From contig CALALV010000106.1 of NCBI GenBank assembly GCA_937925605.1, forward strand, positions 1 through 27,963: 27,963 nucleotides of DNA, read 5' to 3'. Each line of letters begins with the position of its first letter. Positions within the stretch are counted from its first letter, which is position 1. The position numbers and the translations under genes were made by a program. This document shows positions 15,389-23,819 of the stretch, in pieces. This stretch comes from an uncultured Woeseia sp. (lineage in GTDB: Bacteria > Pseudomonadota > Gammaproteobacteria > Steroidobacterales > Woeseiaceae). Under the pieces are notes generated by a model. It did no database searches. It saw only the letters and a list, made by a program, of their open reading frames with translations, and had not been told where the DNA came from.

Positions 15389-15409
15389 CCGGCCGGAGAG
15401 AGCCTGGCT

Positions 15410-15455
15410 GATTCGCTTCGCTCACGACCCGCCTTCGTCGTGTGCGACGCGAATC
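15410..15455. terminator. Long stem-loop between convergent genes, likely bidirectional terminator
   Basis: A 19-base arm at 15410-15428 and its complement at 15437-15455 pair at 17 of 19 positions around an 8-base loop. The arms begin and end with GATTCGC and GCGAATC. It lies in the 80-base gap between the folD stop and the stop of the Omp85-like gene on the other strand, just where transcripts from both sides should end. No T tract follows on either strand, so it is not a textbook intrinsic terminator. Confidence 0.6.
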
Positions 15456-15468
15456 ATTCCGGGTCCCT

Positions 15469-17091
15469 CTAGAAGCTCCGCTTCGACTCGAGCAGCAACT
15501 GCACGTCGTCGATCGTCGGGTCGCCGTCCAGCGGAAAGGCGATGTCGAGGTGGATGACCTCGCGGCCGCTCGCCCGCGTCGGCGCGAAGCGCAGGCCGAT
15601 GCCGACGTCGGTCAGCCAGCCCAGGCTGCCTCCACCGGCCGGGTTAGCGCCCCAGGTCCGGCCCGCGTCGGCAAACACGGCGCCGCCGACCCGTGCGAGG
15701 CGGAACGGGTACCAGTCGGTGAAGTAGCGGTACTCCGCGGAGAGCAGGAGCCGCTGCTCCCCGACCTGGTAGCGCAGCGGGTAGCCGCGCAGGCCGTTGT
15801 CGCCGCCGAGCTGCAGCGGGTTGTCGAGGTCCAGGCGCCGGCCCCAGGCGCCCGCCAGTGTCGTGAACACGAGCGAGCGCTCCGACAGCTGCCGGTAGTA
15901 GCGGCTGTCGACCTGCCACAGCGCGTTCACGACGGTGCCGGATTCGACCCGCCCCGACAGGTTCGAGCCCAGGAGCAGCGCGCTGCTGCCCATCGAGCCG
16001 AAGCCGCGGCTGGCTGCCGCGCGAAAGACGAATGCATCCCGGTCCGACCCGGCGTCCGCGGACGCATAGCCCAGCGACGCGCCGATCCGCGTGCCCATGA
16101 AAAAGTCCTCGGTGCGCTCGATCTGGTCGCGGTTGCTCGAGGTCTCGAAGTCGTCTTCGACCCACTCGATGCCGACCCACGGGTAGGTGAGTTCGCGATC
16201 TTCGGGCAGCAGCGCGGGCAGAGTCGGTTCCAGCGCCTGCGCGAAGCGCCGTTCGTCGCGGGTCAGTCCGACGCTCAGCCGCCTCACCCAGCCGTCGACG
16301 AGGCCGCTGGATCGGCCGATCCAGGCCTCGGTAGTGCGTTGCGCGCTGCGGTATTCAGCGACCTCCTCGCCCAGTGCGTAAAAGCGGGTCTCGAACTCGC
16401 CGTCGTAGAAGGACAAGCCCCAGGCGTTGCGCGTGTCGAGCGCATAGAACGGCTGCGCGAGGGCCACCTGCAGGATCTCGCCGTCGGAATTGTCGGAGTA
16501 ACGCAGCAGCAGCGAGCGCCAGCTGTCGCCGAGGTTGCGATCGGCGTATTCGAGACTCGTGGATTCGCGATCGACGTCATCCACGTAGGCGAGCTTGATG
16601 CGCGCGCCGCCGCCGAGCAGGTTGGTCTCCGACAGCGACACGCGCGCGCGGTTTTCACCGCCTTTGCGCGAGATCGAGAAGCCGGGCATCAGCGTCCACA
16701 GGTCGCGCGTCGTCACCTGCAGATCGACGACGCCGTTCTCGTAGCGCACCGCCCGGATGCGCGCGTCGTAGAAGTAATCGTTGCGCCTGAGTATGCGTGC
16801 CGATTCCTCGACGAGGCGCTCGGAGTACGGCTCGCCCTCGCGGAACAGGAGCTGCTGGCGAATGACCTTTTCACGCGTGACGATGTGCAGGCGATTCGCG
16901 AGGCGGAACAGCGCGTTGTCCTCCTCGGGGTCCGCGAGGTCGAAGACGTTGCGGCGCTCGAGCAGGATCGCGCCGATGATCGCGCCCTCTGCCTCCAGCG
17001 TCGCTGCGTCCGGCAGCCCGGCGTCGTCCGCAACGGCGGCGGCCGGGAACAGCAGGATCGCGAGCAGCAGGTATCGGCTTGTCCGGGTCAT
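15469..17091 (-). CDS. BamA/TamA-like (Omp85 superfamily) outer-membrane protein
   Basis: The 540-residue protein begins with a signal peptide (TRTSRYLLLAILLFPAAAVA, cleavage likely before D22). Residues about 38-130 form what looks like a single POTRA-like module (VFDLADPEEDNALFRLANRL, then HIVTREKVIRQQLLFREGEP and the YFYDARIRAV strand). The rest is rich in alternating residues expected of a beta-barrel. A GLRGY segment near residue 431 matches the conserved (V/I)RG(F/Y) motif of Omp85 loop 6. The chain ends in Phe, as outer-membrane barrels do. BamA has five POTRA domains and TamA three; this protein is shorter at the N-terminus. The ATG at 17091 has GAGAGGA about 5 bases upstream. Function may be lipid or protein insertion, and no partner is adjacent. 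Confidence 0.87.
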   Translation of the reverse strand: MTRTSRYLLLAILLFPAAAVADDAGLPDAATLEAEGAIIGAILLERRNVFDLADPEEDNALFRLANRLHIVTREKVIRQQLLFREGEPYSERLVEESARILRRNDYFYDARIRAVRYENGVVDLQVTTRDLWTLMPGFSISRKGGENRARVSLSETNLLGGGARIKLAYVDDVDRESTSLEYADRNLGDSWRSLLLRYSDNSDGEILQVALAQPFYALDTRNAWGLSFYDGEFETRFYALGEEVAEYRSAQRTTEAWIGRSSGLVDGWVRRLSVGLTRDERRFAQALEPTLPALLPEDRELTYPWVGIEWVEDDFETSSNRDQIERTEDFFMGTRIGASLGYASADAGSDRDAFVFRAAASRGFGSMGSSALLLGSNLSGRVESGTVVNALWQVDSRYYRQLSERSLVFTTLAGAWGRRLDLDNPLQLGGDNGLRGYPLRYQVGEQRLLLSAEYRYFTDWYPFRLARVGGAVFADAGRTWGANPAGGGSLGWLTDVGIGLRFAPTRASGREVIHLDIAFPLDGDPTIDDVQLLLESKRSF

Positions 17092-17197
17092 TCGTTCCTC
17101 TCGCTCGATGCCCGTCGGGGCCTCCGCGAGCGCTGAGGCTAACCATATCCGCGCCCGGTCTCCACCGCGTTCGCCTGTCGCGGCAGCGGCGGGCCGG

Positions 17198-17203
17198 TAG
17201 AAT
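17198..17203 (+). promoter_or_regulatory. Possible -10 element for the mtnA operon
   Basis: TAGAAT lies 46 bases before the mtnA GTG, in the 157-base divergent gap (the longest in the window). A weak CTGTCG is 17 bases upstream of it. Nothing else recognisable is in this gap apart from a short GCCTC/GAGGC inverted repeat around 17120-17140. Confidence 0.3.
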
Positions 17204-17248
17204 GCAGGTGACGACGGCGCGGGCGACAGGCCCGGGAGGAGAGCAGGC

Positions 17249-18354
<1,106 letters not shown>

Positions 18355-18358
<4 letters not shown>

Positions 18359-18990
18359 TCGACGAAGGCTACATAAAGTTCGAACTCGACTGGCAGCAGG
18401 GGCCCGCGCCCGACGCGGCGCTCGTCGCCGAGCTCGACCGCTGGCGCCGGCCGCTGCACGCCGCCAAACTGATCGGCCATTCCGCCCGCGACGACGTCGG
18501 CTACGGCAACCTGAGTCTCAGGAGCCCGGGCGACGGGCTGTTCGTCATCAGCGGCACCCAGACCGGGCACCTGGCCGAACTCGGCCCGCAGCACTGCGCG
18601 CTGGTTACCGCCTGCGACGTCGAACGGAACCGGGTCAGCTGCCGCGGCCCCGTGCGCGCGTCGTCGGAGTCGATGACGCACGCCGCGCTCTATGCACTGA
18701 GCGCGGACATCACCGCGGTCGTGCACGTCCACAGCCGGCCGCTGTGGCAGGCACTGCAGGACCGGCTGCCGACCACGGACGCGGCAATCGCCTACGGCAC
18801 GCCGGAGATGGCGCGGGAATTCGCCCGCCTGTACCGCGATACGGATTTCGCGCGCGACGGCGTCGCGGTCATGGCCGGCCACGACGAGGGCATTGTGGCA
18901 TTCGGTCACGGCATGGCGCAGGCGGCGCGCCGTATACTGGCATTGCTCGAACAGGAAGGAGGCGCCGCGCCGCGGATGCAGGATCGATGA
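18355..18990 (+). CDS. Class II aldolase/adducin family protein (MtnB- or Ald2-like)
   Basis: The 211-residue protein is a zinc-dependent class II aldolase-fold enzyme. The catalytic Glu is E105 in SSESMTHA, and zinc ligands are H124 and H126 in VVHVHS and H176 in AGHDEG. GNLSLR (51-56) and SGTQTG (66-71) form the phosphate-binding region. The family includes fuculose-1-phosphate aldolase, MtnB dehydratase (about 205 residues) and the aldolase of the DHAP shunt that cleaves 5-methylthioribulose-1-phosphate or 5-deoxyribulose-1-phosphate to DHAP and an aldehyde. Coupling to mtnA by a GTGA overlap points to that substrate. Absence of mtnC and mtnD nearby tilts me to an aldolase rather than MtnB, but sequence alone does not decide. 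The GTG start is fixed by the overlap. Confidence 0.88.
18933..18938 (+). promoter_or_regulatory. Possible internal -10 element before the beta-propeller gene
   Basis: TATACT occurs inside the end of the aldolase gene, 49 bases before the propeller ATG. No good -35 is visible. It could allow separate expression of the last gene of the operon. Confidence 0.22.
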
Positions 18991-19967
18991 ATCGGCTCAG
19001 CCTTGTCGGAATTGTCCTGGGCCTGGCCTGCGGGTCGGCGCTGGCCGAGTCCGTGTCGATCAGCGAATGGCTGGTGCCCTGGCAGCGCAGCGAACCCCGC
19101 GACCCGTTCGTCGACGACGGCGGGCGCGTCTGGTTCGTCGGCCGACGCGGCGACTACGTCGCCAACCTCGTGCCCGAGACCGGCAACTTCAGCCGCTACG
19201 ACCTGCCGCCCGGCAGCGGACCCCAGAGCCTGCTGCGCACGGCCGACGGAATCCTGTGGTACGCGGGCAATCGCGATGCCTACATCGGGCGTCTCGACCC
19301 TGCGACCGGCCGCGTGGCCCGCATCGGCATGCCGGAACGCCGGGCGCGCGACCCGCATTCGCTCGCGCTCGACGGTGCCGGGAACATCTGGTTCACGGTT
19401 GAAGACGGCAATTTCGTTGGTCGCCTGGAAGTGGCCACGCTCGAGGTCGCGTTGCTGCCGGTGGCGCAGCGCAAGGCCCGCCCTACCGGCATCGCCGTCA
19501 GCGCGCGCGGCGAACCCTGGGCGACGGCGAGCGACCGCAACCTGCTGCTGCGCATCGACCCCGACGCACTGACCATCGCGGCCATCACGCTGCCCGAGAA
19601 GAAAGCGCGGCCTGCGGGCATTGCGCTGACCGCGGACGGCCGCGTCTGGTACACGGACCGCGAGCGCGGCTATCTCGGCAGCTTCGATCCGCAGAGCGGC
19701 GAATTCCTCGAGTGGTCCCCGCCGGGCGGCGACGACAGCGAACCGCTGCCCCTGGCGGCGGACCGCTTCGGCCGGCTGTGGCTGGTGGAAACGGGCCGCG
19801 AGCCGAATCGATTCGTCGGCTTCGATCCGTCGCGCGGGGATTTTTTCTCGGTCACGGACATCCCGTCGGGCGCGGGCCGCGTCGAGCGGCTGCACTACTA
19901 CGAGCCGGCGGGAGAAATCTGGTTCGGTACCGAGACGAATTACATCGGCCGCGCCGGCATCCACTGA
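18987..19967 (+). CDS. Secreted seven-bladed beta-propeller, virginiamycin-B-lyase-like
   Basis: The 326-residue protein has a cleavable signal peptide (NRLSLVGIVLGLACGSALA, cleavage before E21), so it is periplasmic or secreted. Seven tandem units follow, each opening with a Trp strand and closing with a G-x-L/F-x-P pattern: VWFVGRRGDY, LWYAGNRDAY, IWFTVEDGNF, PWATASDRNL, VWYTDRERGY, LWLVETGREP and IWFGTETNY. This is the Vgb/SMP-30-like propeller architecture. True streptogramin lyases need specific His and Glu residues that I could not confirm, so drug inactivation should not be assumed. Its ATG overlaps the aldolase stop by 4 bases (ATGA). Why a secreted propeller is coupled to a cytosolic salvage pair is unclear. 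It is convergent with the TonB-C gene, 9 bases away. Confidence 0.88.
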   Translation: MNRLSLVGIVLGLACGSALAESVSISEWLVPWQRSEPRDPFVDDGGRVWFVGRRGDYVANLVPETGNFSRYDLPPGSGPQSLLRTADGILWYAGNRDAYIGRLDPATGRVARIGMPERRARDPHSLALDGAGNIWFTVEDGNFVGRLEVATLEVALLPVAQRKARPTGIAVSARGEPWATASDRNLLLRIDPDALTIAAITLPEKKARPAGIALTADGRVWYTDRERGYLGSFDPQSGEFLEWSPPGGDDSEPLPLAADRFGRLWLVETGREPNRFVGFDPSRGDFFSVTDIPSGAGRVERLHYYEPAGEIWFGTETNYIGRAGIH

Positions 19968-19976
19968 GCGGCGCGC

Positions 19977-20387
19977 TTACTCGTCCTGGCTGGCGAGCAG
20001 GACGGGCTCGAGACGGAAACGGTAGGTGCGGCAGGTCAGCGCGGTGGCGAGCACCTGGCCGGGCTCGAGCGGCTCGAAGCTCGACTCACGGATCGCGCGC
20101 AGCGCGGCTCGGCGGAAGATCGGGTGGCTGACCTCGCGGATCCGCGCCCTGCGGATCCGGCCGCGCTGGTCGATCCGGAAGCAGACGGTCGCATCGCCCT
20201 CGATTCGATCGCGCCGGGCGATGCGGGGATAGCTCGGGAAGGCCGTGACCAGCGGCGTGCGATCCGTCGAGCTGTCGATCACGTGCCGCAGCCGCTCGAT
20301 CTCGTCGGCCAGCAGCGACGGTGCGATCAGGAGCAGCAGCGCCGCCAGCAGCAACAGCGGCAGCAGCAAGAGCTTATTGCTGCGCAT
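19977..20387 (-). CDS. TonB C-terminal domain protein without Pro-rich linker
   Basis: The 136-residue product has an N-terminal hydrophobic segment (about residues 5-26) and a C-terminal TonB-like domain (about 45-125), with the typical FPSYPRIARRDRIEG opening, GDATVCFRID strand and FRRAALRAIRESSFEPL helix. There is no Pro-rich spanning segment, unlike true TonB, so energy transduction across the periplasm is doubtful. The start at 20387 overlaps the end of the TPR gene by 14 bases. An in-frame ATG at 20405 is also possible. Co-translation with the TPR gene is likely. Confidence 0.82.
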   Translation of the reverse strand: MRSNKLLLLPLLLLAALLLLIAPSLLADEIERLRHVIDSSTDRTPLVTAFPSYPRIARRDRIEGDATVCFRIDQRGRIRRARIREVSHPIFRRAALRAIRESSFEPLEPGQVLATALTCRTYRFRLEPVLLASQDE

Positions 20388-20916
20388 CGTCCTCGTCCGC
20401 CGCATCGCGGTCGTCGACGATGACCTCGGGCGATACCGGGTGCACGGCGTCCATGTACATCGCGCGCGCCACCTTGAGCGTGTGCGCGTTGGGCCGCAGT
20501 TCCTCGCCGCGCTCGAGATCGCGCTCGGCTTTCTCGTACTGTTTCGTCTTGATGTAGATGACGGCGCGGTTGTTGTAAGCGCGCCAGTTGCTGTCATTGC
20601 GCTGCAGCAGCAGGTCGCAGTAGCGCACCGCGACGTCGTACTGTTCGAGCATGATGTAGCCGGCGCACAGGTTGGACAGCGCCGCCTCCTCTTCGCGCGC
20701 ATTGGTCGCGATCTCGAGGCCCTTCAGCGTAAGGCGAACGCCGTCCTCGGCGCGGCCGGCCATCAGTGCGCTTGCGCCGTCGGAGAGCGGCACGTTGCTC
20801 GGCCCGATGACCGTCTTCGGGCCGATGTCACCCTGCATGCGCTGTGCACCCTGCGCGAAACACGCTGGTGCGAGGCAGAGGGCGAGCAGGAAGGTGAAGA
20901 CGCGGCGCATGCGCAT
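20374..20916 (-). CDS. Secreted TPR-repeat protein
   Basis: The 180-residue product has a signal peptide (RVFTFLLALCLAPACFA, cleavage near Q22), so it should be periplasmic. The body holds about three tetratricopeptide-like helices, seen in LSNLCAGYIMLEQYDVAVRY (81-100), RAYNNRAVIYIKTKQYEKAE (112-131) and the helix after it. The C-terminus is acidic (DDRDAADEDDAQQ). TPR proteins mediate protein contacts; the TonB-C protein encoded just downstream is a likely partner. GAGGAG lies about 4 bases before the ATG at 20916, and 10 bases before a second ATG two codons later. A TAGTAT at 20936-20941 may be the -10. Confidence 0.84.
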   Translation of the reverse strand: MRMRRVFTFLLALCLAPACFAQGAQRMQGDIGPKTVIGPSNVPLSDGASALMAGRAEDGVRLTLKGLEIATNAREEEAALSNLCAGYIMLEQYDVAVRYCDLLLQRNDSNWRAYNNRAVIYIKTKQYEKAERDLERGEELRPNAHTLKVARAMYMDAVHPVSPEVIVDDRDAADEDDAQQ

Positions 20917-20991
20917 GGAACTCCTCGGCAGGTCAATACTAGACCAAAAGCCCGGGAGGCGGCGACGACCGGGCCCTGGTCGCGCCGCACC

Positions 20992-21036
20992 CGGTGAATA
21001 GCGTCTTGGACTGCGCGGCAGCGCAAAAATTCACCG
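20992..21036 (-). other. Inverted repeat after the CBS gene, possible terminator
   Basis: CGGTGAAT (20992-20999) and ATTCACCG (21029-21036) pair as 8-base arms around a 29-base loop that itself contains a TGCGC/GCGCA stem. It lies just downstream of the CBS-domain gene stop. The T run falls inside the loop rather than after the stem, so termination is only a guess. Confidence 0.3.
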
Positions 21037-21050
21037 CGCCGCGCGCGGGC

Positions 21051-21479
21051 TCAGCCGCTGATGTACTGGCCCAGCTGCTCGATTTCTTCCTGCTGGTCAG
21101 CGATGATCGCCTTGACCAGGTCGCCGATCGAGATCACGCCGGTCACGCGCCCGTCGTCGACGACCGGCAGGTGGCGAATGCGCCGGTCCGTGACCTGGTT
21201 CATGCAGGCGCTCACGGTGCTCTCGCTGCTCGTCGTGGCGACGTCGGCGGTCATGATGTCGCGCACCGGGGTGTCGTCGGATGCGCGGCCTTTCAGGATC
21301 ACCTTGCGGGCATAGTCGCGCTCGCTGACGATGCCGAGCAGTTTTTCGCCGTCCATGACGACGAGCGCGCCGACGCCTTTCTCGGCCATCATCTTGACGG
21401 CGTCGAGCACGCTGGCTTCCGGACCGATGGAGAGCACGTCGCGGCCCTTCGCGTCGAGCAGGTGTTTTACGAGCTTCAT
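21051..21479 (-). CDS. Two-CBS-domain protein
   Basis: The 142-residue cytosolic protein consists of two CBS motifs: residues about 15-65 (SIGPEASVLDAVKMMAEKGV, then GIVSERDYARKV) and about 75-130 (VRDIMTADVATTSSESTVSA, then RHLPVVDDGRVTGVISIGDL). Stand-alone CBS pairs bind adenosyl nucleotides such as AMP, ATP or SAM and regulate partner proteins; the partner is not evident. Length and motif layout are normal for the family. AGGGGGT lies 5 bases before the ATG. It has its own candidate promoter, so it is likely a monocistronic unit. Confidence 0.95.
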   Translation of the reverse strand: MKLVKHLLDAKGRDVLSIGPEASVLDAVKMMAEKGVGALVVMDGEKLLGIVSERDYARKVILKGRASDDTPVRDIMTADVATTSSESTVSACMNQVTDRRIRHLPVVDDGRVTGVISIGDLVKAIIADQQEEIEQLGQYISG

Positions 21480-21521
21480 CGGGTTACCCCCTGGGCTTGT
21501 TGTTCTTCCCTATCCGGGCCC

Positions 21522-21551
21522 GGCAGCCGGCGCGCGGCGTGCACGGCTGCC
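21522..21551 (-). other. Stem-loop in the leader of the CBS gene
   Basis: GGCAGCCG (21522-21529) and CGGCTGCC (21544-21551) form a perfect 8-bp stem with a 14-base loop, located between the predicted transcription start near 21560 and the start codon. The roughly 80-base leader is longer than usual here. Confidence 0.35.
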
Positions 21552-21566
21552 CCTTGTCGTCGCGCC

Positions 21567-21596
21567 AGTATACGACCGCAGCGCGACCCGATGAAA
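21567..21596 (-). promoter_or_regulatory. Candidate promoter for the CBS gene
   Basis: On the minus strand TTTCAT (21596-21591) and TATACT (21572-21567) are separated by 18 bases. The -10 matches consensus at five of six bases; the -35 is weak. It lies in the 132-base gap after the DGSG-repeat gene. Confidence 0.45.
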
Positions 21597-21611
21597 CAGG
21601 GATACTGCCGC

Positions 21612-22328
21612 TCAGCTGCGATCCTCGACCTGCCCGCGCACGTTGCTGTAGCGCAGCGAGCCGCTGCCGTCGTCCACGATCAGCAGGTCGCCGCCGACGT
21701 CGCTCACGTCCACGCTGCCGGAGCCGTCATCGATCGTCACGGCGCCGCCGACCGTACGGATGTCGATGCTCCCGGACCCGTCGTCGATGCGCAGGTCCCC
21801 GGCGACCCCGACGACGTCGATAGAACCCGAGCCGTCCTCGATCTCGACCGAACCGCCGAGATCCCGGAGCTCGATCCGGCCGGAGCCGTCGTCTATGCGC
21901 AGATCGCCGTTCACGCCCGTCACGCTGATCGCCCCGGAGCCGTCGTCCACTTCGACCGCGAGCGCGGGCGGTACACGGACGACCAGGTCGATACGGGGGT
22001 TGTCGCCCGAGCCCCACCAGCCGGCATCGAAATCCGCGACGAGTTTCGCGCGCCGGCCATCGACGCCGAGCTCCAGCTCGAGGCCGTCGGCAATCAGCTC
22101 ACGCGCGTCGTCCTCGTCGCGGTCCGGCACGACGACCGTCGCTGCCACCGTGATGCGCTCGGCGCCGGGCTCGCCGCGGATCTCGAGACTGCCGGCGCCG
22201 GCCTCGATTTCGAGCTGCTCGACGCCGGAGGCGTCCAGTGCGAGATCGTGCACCTCCTCGTAGTCCGCGGCAGCAGCCAGCGGCACCGCGGCCGCCAGCG
22301 CGGCTGCCAGGATGCATTGTCTGATCAT
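21612..22328 (-). CDS. Secreted DGSG-repeat protein (DUF4097-like, putative adhesin fold)
   Basis: The 238-residue product starts with a signal peptide (cleavage near residue 20-21, AAA-ADYEE). Residues 38-125 form a first strand-rich part. The C-terminal half is a regular tandem repeat: the tetrapeptide DGSG occurs at 129, 147, 165, 183, 201 and 220, so the unit is 18 residues (54 bases) with one extra residue before the last copy. Each unit alternates DGSG-xIxV with G-G/D-xLxI, as in single-stranded right-handed beta-helices of the DUF4097/putative-adhesin type. Function is unknown. The ATG has AGGGAGAAG just upstream. It follows the amidohydrolase by 92 bases and may share its transcript. 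Confidence 0.85.
   Translation of the reverse strand: MIRQCILAAALAAAVPLAAAADYEEVHDLALDASGVEQLEIEAGAGSLEIRGEPGAERITVAATVVVPDRDEDDARELIADGLELELGVDGRRAKLVADFDAGWWGSGDNPRIDLVVRVPPALAVEVDDGSGAISVTGVNGDLRIDDGSGRIELRDLGGSVEIEDGSGSIDVVGVAGDLRIDDGSGSIDIRTVGGAVTIDDGSGSVDVSDVGGDLLIVDDGSGSLRYSNVRGQVEDRS
21645..21974 (-). repeat. Six tandem 54-bp repeats encoding DGSG units
   Basis: Within the gene for the DGSG-repeat protein, degenerate 54-base units repeat six times, with the last spaced by 57 bases. They differ at the DNA level, with several synonymous and conservative changes, so they do not look freshly duplicated. Exact boundaries are approximate. Confidence 0.65.
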
Positions 22329-22420
22329 GTTCTTCTCCCTTGTTTGCGGTTGGCTTGTCTCGCCAGGCTGGAATTGGATGCCGCGGCCCCGCGTCCGGTT
22401 GCAATGGGCCCGCCGCCCGC

Positions 22421-23758
22421 TCAGCGTGCCCAGCGCGCGAGCCGGCGATCGAGCTCGCCGCGATCCAGCCAGCGGCCGCGCAGCATGACGCCATGGATCC
22501 GCGCCGCGTTGGCCACGTCGACCAGCGGATCGTCGTCGAGCAGCAGCAGGTCGGCCTGCTTGCCGGTGTCGAGCGTGCCGAGCCGGTCCGACCAGCCGAA
22601 CCAGCGCGCGGCATTGACGGTGCCGGAGAGCAGGGCCTCGTGCGGCGTCAGCCCGGACTCGACCAGCAGCGCGAGTTCGCGGTGCAACGAGAAGCCGGGC
22701 ACGTTGAAGACCTGCGGCGCATCCGAGCCGAGCAGCAGCAGGCCGCCGTGCCGCTCGAGGGCAAGAATCAGCTCCCGGCGCAGGCGGATGGCGCGCTCGG
22801 CAGTGGCTGCGGAGTAGCCGGGTTCGGCCAACAGTTCCTCCTTGCTCGCGACCCAGCGGGCGACCGTGTCCGCCGGCATGTAGCGCATCTCCGGGCGCCC
22901 GGCCAGCGCCGCGGCCGGCTCCGGCCCGGCATAGTGCTCGAACAGCGCCTGGGTCGGCACGTTCCAGGCACCGGCAGCCTGCGTGGCCAGCGCCAGCCCG
23001 TCGATCCGCGAGGCCTCGGCGGCCGGCGCGAGCAGCAGCCCGAAGAAACCGTCGTAGCCGCCGCTCGGATCGACGTCCGGCGGCACCAGCGCCTGCAGGT
23101 AGCCGTCCAGGTGATCGATCGTCGAGATGCCCGATTCCAGCGCGAGCGGCAGCCCGACTTCCGCCGGCACGTGGCCGGCGAAGCGCAGCCCGTGCTCGAT
23201 CGCGGCCTCGGCGACGGCGCGGAACTCCGCGCGCGTCAGGCCGGGGTGAATCTTCAGGAAATCGTAACCCGCGGCGTACTGCTCCCGCACCATGCGGGTC
23301 GCCTGCCGCGCGCCGTCGACGCTGCCGCCGTTGAACGACGGACCCGAGGTGTAGAGGCGCGGACCGAACACCTCGCCCGCCTCCAGCGCCTCGCGCAACG
23401 CGAGGTGCGAGGGCTGGCCGAGCATGCCGCGCACGCTGGTCACCCCGTTCGCGACGAACAGCGTCAGGATGCGCTCGAGGCTGTCCGATTCGGCGCCGGG
23501 AATGTGCGCATGCATCTCCGCGAGCCCGGGCATCAGGTAGCGGTCCGTGCCGTCGACCACCGCGTGACCCTCTGGCACCTGCGTGCGCTCGACGGGCCCG
23601 ATCGCCGCGATGACGCCATCGCTGACGACGACGGTCTGCGCGCCGACGATCGCCCCCTCGAGCATGTCGACCACGTTGACGTTGACGAAAGCCGTCGCGC
23701 CTGCCCACCGCGACAGCAGGGCGAGCAGCGCCGCGAGCACCAGAACTGTTCGGGTCAT
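22421..23758 (-). CDS. Exported amidohydrolase, imidazolonepropionase/prolidase-like
   Basis: The 445-residue protein begins with a signal peptide or anchor (TRTVLVLAALLALLSRWAGA). The metal centre of subtype-I amidohydrolases is complete: H83 and H85 in MHAH, K169 in FLKIHPG (carboxylated bridge), H196 in AGHVP, H216 in IDHLDGY and D346 in GSDAP. The ending with TGKQADLLLLDDDPLVD is typical of the Met-dependent hydrolases with a small flanking beta-domain. Natural substrates in this group include peptides, imidazolones and cyclic amides; none is indicated. The ATG at 23758 is preceded by AGGAGGAA with 4-base spacing, one of the best ribosome binding sites here. It lies 61 bases after the threonine dehydratase-like gene. 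Confidence 0.92.
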   Translation of the reverse strand: MTRTVLVLAALLALLSRWAGATAFVNVNVVDMLEGAIVGAQTVVVSDGVIAAIGPVERTQVPEGHAVVDGTDRYLMPGLAEMHAHIPGAESDSLERILTLFVANGVTSVRGMLGQPSHLALREALEAGEVFGPRLYTSGPSFNGGSVDGARQATRMVREQYAAGYDFLKIHPGLTRAEFRAVAEAAIEHGLRFAGHVPAEVGLPLALESGISTIDHLDGYLQALVPPDVDPSGGYDGFFGLLLAPAAEASRIDGLALATQAAGAWNVPTQALFEHYAGPEPAAALAGRPEMRYMPADTVARWVASKEELLAEPGYSAATAERAIRLRRELILALERHGGLLLLGSDAPQVFNVPGFSLHRELALLVESGLTPHEALLSGTVNAARWFGWSDRLGTLDTGKQADLLLLDDDPLVDVANAARIHGVMLRGRWLDRGELDRRLARWAR

Positions 23759-23819
23759 GCCGTTCCTCCTGCACCTGCAGATCGTGCGCCCGGCCGACCG
23801 GGTCGTCCGTACGCAGCGC

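Noticed and set aside
15442..17136. 564-codon plus-strand frame opposite the Omp85-like gene
   Set aside because: No signal peptide or family similarity; the minus-strand frame has signal peptide, motif GLRGY and terminal Phe.
18987..19967. Streptogramin (virginiamycin B) resistance gene
   Set aside because: Only the propeller architecture is shared; the lyase catalytic residues were not confirmed and the protein is exported.
21645..21974. CRISPR-like or other non-coding repeat array
   Set aside because: The 54-base periodicity lies within one reading frame and encodes 18-residue protein repeats; there are no unique spacers.
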